Positions 34,436 through 43,182 of a stretch of DNA of 64,000 bases are shown here, piece after piece. Both the position numbers and the translations under genes were made by a program. This stretch comes from Chloroflexota bacterium (GTDB lineage Bacteria > Chloroflexota > Dehalococcoidia > Tepidiformales > Tepidiformaceae): assembly GCA_026702615.1 (NCBI GenBank), contig JAPPBY010000017.1, positions 186,001 through 250,000 on the forward strand, given 5' to 3'. Positions within the stretch are counted from its first letter, which is position 1. Each line of letters opens with the position of its first letter. The notes beneath the pieces were generated by a model. The model saw only the letters and a list, made by a program, of their open reading frames with translations, had not been told where the DNA came from and did not search any database.

Positions 34436-36736
34436 CTAGTCCTCCGGCTCGACCGCTCCCAGGGCCTCGAGCACGTTGCCCGGCGACATCGGCAGGTGCG
34501 TCATACGCACGCCGGTGGCGTCGTGGATGGCGTTGGCGATGGCGGCCATCGGCGGGACGATGGGTACCTCGCCTACCCCACGGATGCCGTAGGGATGGCC
34601 GGGGTTCGGCACCTCGATGATCTCGGTGTCGATCATGGGGAGGTCGAGGCTGGTGGGCATGCGGTAGTCGAGGAAGCTGGCGTTCGACATCGCGCCGTCT
34701 TCCTGCCAGACGTACTCCTCGCTGAGCGCCCAGCCGATGCCCTGGACGGCGCCGCCCTGCATCTGCCCCTCGACGTAGCTGGGGTGGATGGCGGTGCCGG
34801 CGTCCTGGATGGCGGTGAAGCGGAGGACGTCGACCTTGCCCGTCTCCGGGTCGACCTCGACATCGACGATGTTGCCGGCGAAGGCAGGGCCAACGCGGGT
34901 CGGGTTGGAGCTGGCGGAGGCGCTGATGGGACCGCCGGTGCGGAGCTGCTTGCCGGCAACTTCCTTCCAGGTGATCTGCTTGCCATCGGCGAGGGAGAAG
35001 ACGCCGTCCTCGAAGCTGACGTCGTCGACGTCGGCCTCGAGGAGGATGGCGGCGCGCTCGGTCATCTGGCGCTTCACGTCCTCGGAGGCGGTGATGGTGG
35101 CGATCCCGGTCGAGAAGGCGGTGCGGCTGCCGCCAGTCACGCCCGTCCAGCCGATGGAGTCGGTGTCGCCAACGGTGGGCTGGACCTCATCGACCGAGAG
35201 GCCAAGGGTCTCGGCGGCCTGCATCGCGAGTACGGCCCGCATCCCGCCGATATCGACGGAGCCGGTGACGAGCGCGATCGTGCCGTCGGCGTTGACGGTG
35301 ACGGTGGCGGAGGACTGGTTGCCACCGTTGAACCAGAAGCCCATGGCGACACCACGTCCGCGGTTCGGACCCTCGATGGGCGCGGAGAAGTGGGGGTGGT
35401 TGACGATGGCGTTCTCGACCTCGACGCAGCCAACGGTGGGGAAGGGCATGCCGTTGGGCATGCGGTCACCTTCCTTCGTCGCGTTCTTGAGGCGGAAGTC
35501 CATGGGCTCCATGCCGATCTTCTCGGCGAGCTCGTCGATGACGCTCTCGACGGCGAAGGCGGCCTGGGGGGAGCCGGGGGCGCGGTAGGCGCCGACCTTG
35601 GGCTTGTTGACGACGACGTCGTAGCCATCGACGACGAGGTGCTCGATGTCGTAGGGGGCGAGGGCGGTGGAGGCGCCGGCGCCGACGGGGGAGCCGGGGA
35701 ACGCGCCTGCCTCATAGGCCATCCAGAGCTCGGCGGCAGTGATGTCGCCGTCGTTGGTCGTGCCGATGCGGGCGCGGATGGTGGTGGCGGAAGTGGGGCC
35801 GGAGGCCTCGAAGACCTCGGTGCGGCTCATGGTGACCTTCACCGGTGCGCCGCTCTTCTTCGAGAGCAGGGCAGCCACGGGGTCGACGTGGACGTAGGTC
35901 TTGGCGCCGAAGCCGCCGCCGATCTCCATGGGGATGACGGTGACCTTGCCCTCGGGCACGCCGAGGATGGCGGCCGCCTGGCCGCGGATGCCGAAGGCTC
36001 CCTGGGTGCTCGTCCAGATAGTGACGTGGCCATCGGGGTCCCAGCGGGCGGTGGAGGTGTGAGGCTCGATGTAGCCCTGGTGGACGGTGCTGGTGGTGAA
36101 CTCGCGCTCGACGATGACATCGGCCTTCGCGAAGCCCTCGTCGAGGTCGCCGCGCTTGAACTGGAGGTGGCTGGCGACGTTGCTGTGGACGCCCGTGTCG
36201 TCGCCGCGGGTAAAGCGCTCGGCGATGGAGCGGGTGGTCATGGCGTCGTGGAGCAGGGGGGCGTCGTCACGCATCGCGTCGAGGGCGTTGAGGATGACCG
36301 GGAGGGGTTCGTACTTGACCTCGATGAGGTCCAGGGCTTCCTCCGCCACGTGCGGGTTGGAGGCGGCGACGGCGGCGACGGCGTGGCCCTTGTAGAGCGT
36401 CTTTTCCTGGGCGAGGCAGTTCTCGGCGAGGAGGCGGGCGTTCCCCATGGTCTCACCGAAGTCGATCATCATGTCCTGCACGATGGGCACGTCGGCGCCG
36501 GTGACGACTGCCTTCACGTCGGGGAGGGCCTCGGCCTTGCTCGTGTCGATGGACACGATGCGGGCATGGCCGTGGGGGCTGCGCAGGATCTTGCCGTGCA
36601 GCGTGCCGGGCAGGTTGATGTCGGCGCCGTACTGGGCGCGCCCGGTCACCTTGTCGACGCCGTCGTGGCGGATGGGACGGCTGCCGACGACCTTGTAGCC
36701 GGCCTTGGGTGTGCTGCGTTCCTCGGTCGTAGTCAT
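34436..36736 (-). CDS. Molybdenum hydroxylase, Mo-cofactor-binding large subunit (xanthine dehydrogenase family)
   Basis: A 766-aa protein. The a/b hammerhead domain covers about residues 20-130 (KVTGRAQYGADINLPGTLHG). The Moco domains show QGYIEPHTSTARWD, GGGFGAKTYVHVDPVAA and GAYRAPGSPQAAFAVE. The active-site Glu of the family is in RGVGEVPIVPP (Glu723). It should hydroxylate a heterocycle, aldehyde or CO-like substrate, but the specificity loop is not diagnostic. The FAD and 2Fe-2S subunits normally encoded beside it are absent here. The ribosome site is GAGGGAGG, with TAGGCT further upstream. Confidence 0.92.
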   Translation of the reverse strand: MTTTEERSTPKAGYKVVGSRPIRHDGVDKVTGRAQYGADINLPGTLHGKILRSPHGHARIVSIDTSKAEALPDVKAVVTGADVPIVQDMMIDFGETMGNARLLAENCLAQEKTLYKGHAVAAVAASNPHVAEEALDLIEVKYEPLPVILNALDAMRDDAPLLHDAMTTRSIAERFTRGDDTGVHSNVASHLQFKRGDLDEGFAKADVIVEREFTTSTVHQGYIEPHTSTARWDPDGHVTIWTSTQGAFGIRGQAAAILGVPEGKVTVIPMEIGGGFGAKTYVHVDPVAALLSKKSGAPVKVTMSRTEVFEASGPTSATTIRARIGTTNDGDITAAELWMAYEAGAFPGSPVGAGASTALAPYDIEHLVVDGYDVVVNKPKVGAYRAPGSPQAAFAVESVIDELAEKIGMEPMDFRLKNATKEGDRMPNGMPFPTVGCVEVENAIVNHPHFSAPIEGPNRGRGVAMGFWFNGGNQSSATVTVNADGTIALVTGSVDIGGMRAVLAMQAAETLGLSVDEVQPTVGDTDSIGWTGVTGGSRTAFSTGIATITASEDVKRQMTERAAILLEADVDDVSFEDGVFSLADGKQITWKEVAGKQLRTGGPISASASSNPTRVGPAFAGNIVDVEVDPETGKVDVLRFTAIQDAGTAIHPSYVEGQMQGGAVQGIGWALSEEYVWQEDGAMSNASFLDYRMPTSLDLPMIDTEIIEVPNPGHPYGIRGVGEVPIVPPMAAIANAIHDATGVRMTHLPMSPGNVLEALGAVEPED

Positions 36737-36846
36737 GCGAATGCCTCCCTCGGGGTTCCAGGGCGTAGCCTACCGGATGGCAGTGGGATCGCGGGAGAGT
36801 GGCGATGGGTGACGAACGGTCCCGAACACGGCACAATGCCGCCGCG

Positions 36847-37596
36847 ATGTGGGTAAAGGGACGGGCAAGGTTCTGGGGGTGGGCGGCGGTCGCGGTTGCG
36901 TGCGTGATGTTGCTTGCGTGCGGGGGCGGAGAGGGGAACGACGACGGCGGCAGCGAGGAGAGCGGACCGCCGGACGTCGCGGTACTTCTCGACTCGGCGG
37001 TGGGCCAGTTCCTGGAGATGCAGAGCTTCCACTTCGCCCTCGACTTCGACGGCGAGACATCCCCGATGGAACAGCTCTCGGTCGACATGGAAACGATCGA
37101 GGGCGACGTCATCCTTCCCGACCAGCTCGACGCGAAGGTGAAGGCGAAGGCACGGCAGTTCGGCGGCATCAACGTCAACGTCAGCCTCGTAGGGGTGGGC
37201 GAAGACGCCTGGGTAACGAACCCGTTCGACCAAACGATGTGGCTCCCGCTGGAGGGCGGCAATCCCCTGAACGGGCTCTTCAATCCATCGGAAGGGGTGG
37301 CGGCGGTTATCCGCGGGGCGGCAAATCCGACGTTGACGGGGGAGGAGGAGATCGACGGGGTGCTGACGTGGGTGGTTGAGGGGACGATCGACTCGGGCGA
37401 CCTGACGGCGTTCCTCGATTCCGCCGTGCCGGGCTATGACGTGAAGGGCACGATCTGGATCGGGAAGGACGACAACGTCATCTACCGCATCTACCTGCTT
37501 GGGCAGCTGACCGCCGAGGAGCCGGTGGACATCCTGCGGCGCTTGAGCTTCTCGAGCTTCAACGACGTGGAGCCCATCGAGCCGCCGCTGCCGTGA
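36847..37596 (+). CDS. LppX/LprAFG-family lipoprotein
   Basis: A 249-aa predicted lipoprotein with signal peptide FWGWAAVAVACVMLLAC and lipobox Cys25. The mature part has the LppX_LprAFG pattern: MQSFHFALDFDGETSP, IEGDVILPDQLDAKVKAKA, WVTNPFDQTMWLPL, LTWVVEGTIDSGDLTAFL and KGTIWIGKDDNVIYRIYLLG. Mycobacterial relatives carry lipids in a hydrophobic pocket across the cell envelope. The stop overlaps the MFS start by 4 bp (GTGA), the same gene pair as lprG-Rv1410c. ATG 36847 starts just before the signal; 36799 is possible. Confidence 0.85.
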   Translation: MWVKGRARFWGWAAVAVACVMLLACGGGEGNDDGGSEESGPPDVAVLLDSAVGQFLEMQSFHFALDFDGETSPMEQLSVDMETIEGDVILPDQLDAKVKAKARQFGGINVNVSLVGVGEDAWVTNPFDQTMWLPLEGGNPLNGLFNPSEGVAAVIRGAANPTLTGEEEIDGVLTWVVEGTIDSGDLTAFLDSAVPGYDVKGTIWIGKDDNVIYRIYLLGQLTAEEPVDILRRLSFSSFNDVEPIEPPLP

Positions 37597-39098
37597 CGGC
37601 CGCCCAGGGCGCAGCGGTCGGGGCTCGATCAGCCTGGCCGGTGGTCATCGCGCTCGGGCTCGGAGTCTTCATCGGGGGCTTCGACCAGACCTTCGTGGTT
37701 CCGGTCCTGACGGAGATGCTCGGGGACCTGGGCGTAGCGGTGAACGAGCTCGAACAGGCCTCGTGGATCCTGAACGGCTACCTGCTCGGCTACACGGTCG
37801 CCCTGCCCCTCATGGGGCGGTTCGCAGACGTACACGGGCACTACCGCATCTTCGTGATCGGGATGCTCATCTTCATGGGCGGCTCCGTGTTCGTCGCCTT
37901 CGCGCCCAACATCACCATCCTCACGATCGCGCGGGCGGTCACGGCACTCGGCGGGGGGGCGCTGGTGCCGGTGGGCCTGGCAATCGCCGCTCACGCCCTG
38001 CCCGCCTCGCAGCGCACGATCGGCCTGGGGTCGATTTCGACCCTGGACGACGCTTCGAGCCTGGCGGGGCCGCTGTGGGGCACGCTCATCGGCGTGTGGA
38101 TCGGCTGGCGGGGCCTGTTCTGGATGAACATCGTGCTGGCCCTGCCCATCCTCATCCTCGTGCTGGTGCTGGCGCGCCGCGCCTCCGCTCCGCCACGCGC
38201 CAACGAGCAGGTGGACTGGCAAGGGGGATTGCTGCTCGCACTGGCGCTGGGGGCATTGACGTTCGCGATCGCGGGGGCGGGGGAGAGCCTGCGCGAACTC
38301 TGGCAGATCCTGTCGCTCTACGGGGCGGCAGCGGTGTTCATGGCGTTCTTCGTGCGGCGCCAGCTTCGAGTTGAGTCACCGCTGATCGACATGCGGATGT
38401 TCCGGATCCGGCGTGTCGCCTTAGCAAATGTCGTCTTCCTGCTGGAAGGCATGGCCCTCATCACAGCCCTCGTGAACGTGCCTCTGCTGGCGCAGGTGGT
38501 GTGGGGCATGGAGGGCGCGGGGCCGGGATTGATGCTGGGACGGATGGTCCTGTTCATGGCCGTCGGGGGGATTGCCGGAGGTGCGCTGGCGACCATCGCC
38601 GGGTACCGCCTGACGACCGTCGTGAGCTTCGTGATCGCCGCGGCAGGCCTGTTTGCGATGTCCGGCTGGGCGTCCGAACCGAGCCAGATCGCGCTGTGGA
38701 CGGCACTGGGGCTGGCGGGGCTGGGATTCACGCTGGCCGACGCATCCCTCTACGCGACGATCATGGAGAGCGTCGAGGCGGGGCGGCGCGCCTCGGCCAC
38801 CGCCGTGCTCCAGGTCTCGCAGACGCTGGGCATGGTCGTGGGCATGGCGCTGCTGGGGTCGGAGGGGCTGGGCCGCTTCGACCAGCGCGCCGGGAGCCTC
38901 TTCGCCCAGGAGCTGTTCGAGATTACGGAGGACCAACTGATTGACGTCGTCCGGCAGACGATGGACGAGACGTTCTTCGTGGCGGCGGTCCTCATGGCGG
39001 CGGCGGCCGTGCTCTCGCTCGGGCTCGGAGGGGGCCGGCTCTGGAGACGTCGGGGAAGCGGTGGGCCCGCTGCGTCCCCCGCTACCGGCGACCCGTGA
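37593..39098 (+). CDS. MFS transporter, DHA2/14-TMS type (P55-like)
   Basis: A 501-aa major facilitator with about 14 membrane segments. GGFDQTFVVPVLTEML, EQASWILNGYLLGYTVALPLMGRFADVHGH (motif A) and RAVTALGGGALVPVGLAI are DHA2 features. The paired lipoprotein upstream suggests a lipid or drug export role like mycobacterial P55 (Rv1410c). The start GTG overlaps the lipoprotein stop. The substrate is inferred only from gene pairing. Confidence 0.9.
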   Translation: MTAAQGAAVGARSAWPVVIALGLGVFIGGFDQTFVVPVLTEMLGDLGVAVNELEQASWILNGYLLGYTVALPLMGRFADVHGHYRIFVIGMLIFMGGSVFVAFAPNITILTIARAVTALGGGALVPVGLAIAAHALPASQRTIGLGSISTLDDASSLAGPLWGTLIGVWIGWRGLFWMNIVLALPILILVLVLARRASAPPRANEQVDWQGGLLLALALGALTFAIAGAGESLRELWQILSLYGAAAVFMAFFVRRQLRVESPLIDMRMFRIRRVALANVVFLLEGMALITALVNVPLLAQVVWGMEGAGPGLMLGRMVLFMAVGGIAGGALATIAGYRLTTVVSFVIAAAGLFAMSGWASEPSQIALWTALGLAGLGFTLADASLYATIMESVEAGRRASATAVLQVSQTLGMVVGMALLGSEGLGRFDQRAGSLFAQELFEITEDQLIDVVRQTMDETFFVAAVLMAAAAVLSLGLGGGRLWRRRGSGGPAASPATGDP

Positions 39099-39123
39099 CG
39101 CTGAACAGCCGAGGAGGCACTCC

Positions 39124-39558
39124 ATGACAGAAACGCTGCGCGAGCAAAACGACCGGATCGCGATCGTCGACGTGATCAATCGGTACGGCACGACGATCGA
39201 CGCGGGCGACTACGAGGGGCTCGCCGACTGCTTTGCGTCGGACGCCGTCGTTCGATACGGCGGGGGCCGGGAGTTCCACAGCGGCGAGGAAGTCGCGGAG
39301 TTCGTGAAGGGCATGACAGTGGACTTCGTGGCCCAGCAACACCTGCTGGGGAACCACGAGGTCGTGCTCGAGGGCGACCGGGCGACGGCGACGACCTATC
39401 TCCACGCGACGCAGATCGAGCGGGAGGAGGCGGGAGGGGGCGTGGTCGTGACCGGCGGGGTCTACCGCGACGTGCTGGTGCGCACGAAAGCCGGCTGGCG
39501 CATCGCTGAGCGCGAACTGGAAGGGCTGTGGCGCGAGCGGCGGGAGTCAGACTCCTAG
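39124..39558 (+). CDS. NTF2/SnoaL-like protein
   Basis: A 144-aa cone-fold protein. RIAIVDVINRYGTTIDAGDYEGLADCFASDAVVRYGGG is the SnoaL_4 start, QQHLLGNHEVVLEGDRATATTYLHATQ the middle, and YRDVLVRTKAGWRIAERELEGLW the end. Relatives include scytalone-dehydratase-like and aromatic dioxygenase beta-like proteins. ATG 39124 has GAGGAGG at a good distance. It lies 25 nt after the MFS gene and may be the third gene of that operon. Confidence 0.82.
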   Translation: MTETLREQNDRIAIVDVINRYGTTIDAGDYEGLADCFASDAVVRYGGGREFHSGEEVAEFVKGMTVDFVAQQHLLGNHEVVLEGDRATATTYLHATQIEREEAGGGVVVTGGVYRDVLVRTKAGWRIAERELEGLWRERRESDS

Positions 39559-39632
39559 CGGGTGGATGCGCCCTGCGGGGTTCAGCAGACCGCCGCGTGC
39601 CTGCCGAGGGGAACTGGTAGTTGTCAGCGCCC

Positions 39633-39638
39633 TATGAT
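39633..39638 (+). promoter_or_regulatory. TATGAT -10 box before a leader peptide and the first MFS paralogue
   Basis: TATGAT is followed by six bases (GCGCGA) and ATG 39645, which opens an 8-codon leader ORF. Confidence 0.45.
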
Positions 39639-39644
39639 GCGCGA

Positions 39645-39671
39645 ATGCGTGAACCGCTGACGGGCCAGTGA
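39645..39671 (+). CDS. Putative leader peptide MREPLTGQ upstream of the MFS gene
   Basis: An eight-codon ORF starting six bases after the TATGAT box. Its TGA overlaps the GTG start of the MFS gene (GTGA), so translation of the transporter could be coupled to it. It has no run of one amino acid, so a classic attenuator is not apparent. It might simply supply leaderless initiation for a start lacking a ribosome site. Confidence 0.35.
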   Translation: MREPLTGQ

Positions 39672-40963
39672 GCGAACGAACACAGAGCGTCCCTTCCCCA
39701 CCGGCGCGGGCCGGCAACCGGCCGTCGTTGCCGACCCTGGAGACGTTCTCGGCGTTTCGTTCCCGCCCGTTCACCTACCTCTGGATCAACACGCTGAGCT
39801 TCGCGCTGGTGCAGGCGATGCAGCGGTTCGCGTTCGTCTGGCTGGTGATCGAGGCGATCGACGAGGGCGGGCTGGGGCGGGGGTCGGAGTGGTCGGGGGC
39901 GGTGTTCTTCGCACTGGGCATCCCGGTGCTGTTCTTCACGATCCCCGCGGGCGTGCTCGCCGACCGCATCAACCGGCGCACGCTCGTGCTCGCCAGCCAA
40001 GTCGTGGCGGTGGCGGTGACCGTGGCCGCGGGGGTGATCATCGTGGCAGGGGCGATGACGACGGTGCTGGCGCTGCTGCTGGCGGCGGGCGTAGGCGCGA
40101 CCATCGCGGTGGGCCTGCCCGTGCGGAACGCGATCGTTCCCACCGTGGTCGACCGCGACACGCTGCTGAAGGCGATCGTGATGATGAGCATGGCGATGAA
40201 CATCTCGCAGATCGTCGGAGCCTCGCTGGGGGGCCTCGCGATCGCGGTGTGGGGCATCGGCGGAGCTTTCATCGCGCAGGGGGTCCTGCTCCTGGTCGGG
40301 ACGCTGGCGCTGATCCCGCTTCGAGTGCCGACGGTGCGGGCAGCGGAGCAGCACCGGCAACCGATCCAGGAGCTACGCGAGGGGATGGGTTTCGTCTGGG
40401 ATCACCAGGGCATCCGCACGCTCATCATCCTGCTGGCGATCGCCGGCATCTTCCTCATCGGCCCGTTCGGCACGCTCCTTCCGCAGATCGCCAAGGAGGA
40501 GTTGGGGCGGAATGCATTCGAGGCAAGCCTGCTGTTCACGTTCATGGGCGTGGGCACCGTGATCAGCTCGCTTGCCATCGCCTCCGTGCCCGAGTTGCGC
40601 AACAAGGGGGGCTGGGTCATCGGCACGTTGATCTCAGCAGGCATCGTGGTGCCGCTGCTGGGAGTCTCGCCCTGGTACCCGTTAACGGCGGGCGTCATGT
40701 TCTGCGGAGGCGTGGCCGCGGGCATCTTCATGAACCTGAACCAGACGCTCGTGCAGGCGAACACGCCACCCGAGATCATGGGGCGGGTGGTGAGCATTCA
40801 CACACTGGCGTTCCAGGGGGTGGGGCCGTTCGGGGGGATCCTGGCGGGGCTCATGGCGGCCTGGCTGGGAGCGCCTACCTGGATGGTGATCAGCGGGGCA
40901 ATCCTGTTCGTGCTGACGACCTGGGCATTGGTCACGCAGCCGGCGCTGCGGAAGATGTCCTAG
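39668..40963 (+). CDS. MFS transporter, paralogue A
   Basis: A 431-aa transporter with about 12 membrane segments. The conserved start PSLPTLETFSAFRSRPFTYLWINTLSF and motif FFTIPAGVLADRINRRTLV (motif A) identify a MFS_3/enterobactin-exporter-like (EntS) protein. FMNLNQTLVQANTPPEIMGRVVSIHTLAFQGVGPFGG is also typical. Substrate is unknown. The start GTG 39668 is homologous to GTG 41880 of paralogue B; both give 431 aa. An unrelated SDR gene on the opposite strand separates the two copies. Confidence 0.9.
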   Translation: MSERTQSVPSPPARAGNRPSLPTLETFSAFRSRPFTYLWINTLSFALVQAMQRFAFVWLVIEAIDEGGLGRGSEWSGAVFFALGIPVLFFTIPAGVLADRINRRTLVLASQVVAVAVTVAAGVIIVAGAMTTVLALLLAAGVGATIAVGLPVRNAIVPTVVDRDTLLKAIVMMSMAMNISQIVGASLGGLAIAVWGIGGAFIAQGVLLLVGTLALIPLRVPTVRAAEQHRQPIQELREGMGFVWDHQGIRTLIILLAIAGIFLIGPFGTLLPQIAKEELGRNAFEASLLFTFMGVGTVISSLAIASVPELRNKGGWVIGTLISAGIVVPLLGVSPWYPLTAGVMFCGGVAAGIFMNLNQTLVQANTPPEIMGRVVSIHTLAFQGVGPFGGILAGLMAAWLGAPTWMVISGAILFVLTTWALVTQPALRKMS

Positions 40964-40985
40964 GCCTCCGCCACTGCCCCGAGGC

Positions 40986-41789
40986 TTAGTCGGTGAAGAC
41001 GCCCCCGTGGGGATGGAGCAGCGCGCCGGTGTAGAAGCTCGAGTCGTCGCAGGCGAGGAAGAGGGCGGTCTTGGCAACCTCCTCGGGGACGCCCATGCGC
41101 TTCATCGGCGTAAGGCCCATCGACCAGCTTCCGCCTACCTCGCTCTCGCTCAGGCCGGCCGTCATGGGGGTTTCGATGAAGCCGGGACCGATCGCGTTGA
41201 CGCGGATGTTGTGGAAGGCGAGCTCCATCGCCAGCACCTTGGTCAGCATCCAGACGCCCGCCTTGGAGACGCAGTAGGGACCGACGCCGACCTGGGGAAC
41301 CTTCGCCATGATCGATGCGATGTTGATGATGGCGCCGCCGTTGTCCGCCTCGACCATCCGGCGGGCGACGGCGCGGTCGGAAAGCAGCACGCCAGTGAGG
41401 TTCACGTCCAGCACCTTCTGGAAGGCTTCGACGGGGGCGTGCAGGAGGAAGGAGTCGTTGACGCCCACCGAGCTGATCTGCACAGGCTCGGGGTCCATGT
41501 AACGCCAGTTGCTGATGCCGGCGGCGGCGAGGAGGACATCGATGGCGCCGAAGGTCTCGACGGCAGCCTCGGCCATGGCTTCGCAGGAGGCCTCATCGCT
41601 TGTGTCGGTGCTGACGTAGATGGCCTCGCGTCCACGTGCCCGTACGGCCGCGACGGAGTCGGCGCCGTCCTGGAGGTCGGCGATGACGACGTTGGCGCCC
41701 TCGTCGGCGTAGAGCTCGGCGGTGGCGCGGCCGATGCCGCTGGCTCCGCCTGTGATGACCGCGACCTTACCCTCGAGCTTGCCTGCCAT
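40986..41789 (-). CDS. Short-chain dehydrogenase/reductase
   Basis: A 267-aa classical SDR. Cofactor loop ITGGASGIGRATAE, then VVIADLQD, whose Asp favours NAD(H). The usual NNAG is AAAG, the catalytic Ser is in INIASIMAKV and the YxxxK is YCVSK. The C-terminus DSSFYTGALLHPHGG differs from the common 'dGG' ending. The substrate is unknown. ATG 41789 has GGGGAGA upstream, and TATAGT lies at 41819-41824. It ends 22 nt after convergent MFS paralogue A. Confidence 0.92.
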   Translation of the reverse strand: MAGKLEGKVAVITGGASGIGRATAELYADEGANVVIADLQDGADSVAAVRARGREAIYVSTDTSDEASCEAMAEAAVETFGAIDVLLAAAGISNWRYMDPEPVQISSVGVNDSFLLHAPVEAFQKVLDVNLTGVLLSDRAVARRMVEADNGGAIINIASIMAKVPQVGVGPYCVSKAGVWMLTKVLAMELAFHNIRVNAIGPGFIETPMTAGLSESEVGGSWSMGLTPMKRMGVPEEVAKTALFLACDDSSFYTGALLHPHGGVFTD

Positions 41790-41866
41790 CTGAAGTCTCC
41801 CCACGTAAAGCTGGCGGGACTATAGCGGAGCAGAGGGGGCCGGGACGCCAAGACGGAGCAGCCCTG

Positions 41867-41872
41867 TAGGAT
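41867..41872 (+). promoter_or_regulatory. TAGGAT -10 box, leaderless type, for MFS paralogue B
   Basis: TAGGAT is followed by seven bases and GTG 41880. The ATG at 41871 offered by the ORF track lies inside the box and is unlikely to be the start. Confidence 0.45.
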
Positions 41873-41879
41873 GCGACGG

Positions 41880-43175
41880 GTGACCGAACAGGCTCGGGGC
41901 GCGGCAGGCGCCCCAGCGCGCCCTGCCAGCCGCCCCTCGCTGCCGACACTGGAGACATTTTCCGCCTTCAAGTCGCGGCCCTTCACGTACCTCTGGATCA
42001 ACACGATGAGCTTCGCGCTCGTGCAGGCGACGCAGCGCTTCGCATTCGTCTGGCTGGTGATCGAGGGAGTCGAGAGAGGGGGACTGGGGCTCGGGGCGGG
42101 GGCGACCGGGATGGTGGCCTTCGCGCTCGGCGTTCCCGTGCTATTCGTCACCATCCCGGCGGGCGTACTGGCGGACCGCATGGACCGGCGCACGCTCGTG
42201 CTGGGCAGCCAGCTCGTAGCCGTTGGAGTGACGTTTGCGGCGGGTGTGATCCTGCTCGCCGGGGAGATGACGACAGTCATCGCCATGCTGCTGGCGGCGG
42301 GGGTGGGGGCGACGATCGCGGTAGGCCTGCCCGTGCGGAACGCGATCGTTCCAACGGTGGTGGAACGAGACACGCTGCTGAAGGCGATCGTGATGATGAG
42401 CATGGCGATGAACGTCTCGCAAATCGTGGGGGCCGGGCTGGGAGGCCTGGCGATCGCCATCTGGGGCATCGGAGGGGCATTCGTGGCGCAGGGCGTCGTT
42501 CTGTTGATCGGGACACTGGCGCTGGTACCGCTTCGGGTTCCGAGGGCCCGCGAGGCCGCGGAACACCGGGCTCCGATGCAGGACCTGCTGGACGGGCTGC
42601 GCTTCGTGTGGAGGCACCAGGGCATCCGAACGCTGATCCTGCTGTTGGCCGGCTCAGGGATCTTCATGATCGGCCCGTTCACGTCGCTGCTTCCCCTGAT
42701 TGCCAAGGAAGAGCTGGGACGGGAGGCGCTCCAGTCGAGCCTCCTCTTCGTCTTCATGGGGTTGGGGATGACGATCAGCTCGCTCGGGCTTGCCTCGTTA
42801 CCCGACCTCAAGAACAAGGGCGGGTGGTTTATCGGCTCGCTGATGATGGGTGGGTTCACGCTCGTCGTCATCGGGCTATCGCCGTGGTACGCGTTGACGG
42901 CGACGGTAATGTTCACGGGAGGCATGGCAGGCGGGTTCTTCATGAACCTGAACCAGACCCTGGTCCAGGCCAATTCCCCCCACGAGATGATGGGCCGGGT
43001 GGTCGGCATCCACACGCTTGCCTTCCAGGGCATCGGACCGTTCGGAGGACTGCTCGCGGGCCTTCTGGCAGCCCAGATGGGAGCCCCGCTCTGGATGGCG
43101 ATCAGCGGCGCCGTGCTCTTTTGCCTGGCCTCCATGACGCTGGCGACGCAGCCGTCGTTGCGGAAGATGTCATAG
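41880..43175 (+). CDS. MFS transporter, paralogue B
   Basis: 431 aa with this start, exactly the length of paralogue A. It is roughly 70-75% identical by eye: PSLPTLETFSAFKSRPFTYLWINTMSF, PAGVLADRMDRRTLV and VGLPVRNAIVPTVVERDTLLKAIVMMSMAMN. Both end in QPxLRKMS. Differences cluster in membrane segments and the central loop (AREAAEHRAPMQDLLDGLRFVW). A tandem duplication with later divergence of substrate is likely. No regulator is adjacent. Confidence 0.9.
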   Translation: MTEQARGAAGAPARPASRPSLPTLETFSAFKSRPFTYLWINTMSFALVQATQRFAFVWLVIEGVERGGLGLGAGATGMVAFALGVPVLFVTIPAGVLADRMDRRTLVLGSQLVAVGVTFAAGVILLAGEMTTVIAMLLAAGVGATIAVGLPVRNAIVPTVVERDTLLKAIVMMSMAMNVSQIVGAGLGGLAIAIWGIGGAFVAQGVVLLIGTLALVPLRVPRAREAAEHRAPMQDLLDGLRFVWRHQGIRTLILLLAGSGIFMIGPFTSLLPLIAKEELGREALQSSLLFVFMGLGMTISSLGLASLPDLKNKGGWFIGSLMMGGFTLVVIGLSPWYALTATVMFTGGMAGGFFMNLNQTLVQANSPHEMMGRVVGIHTLAFQGIGPFGGLLAGLLAAQMGAPLWMAISGAVLFCLASMTLATQPSLRKMS

Positions 43176-43182
43176 AGAACCC

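Noticed and set aside
34331-36856. 841-aa plus-strand ORF opposite the Mo-hydroxylase subunit
   Set aside because: Shadow frame of a gene with conserved active-site motifs; repetitive Gly/Asp/Val composition.
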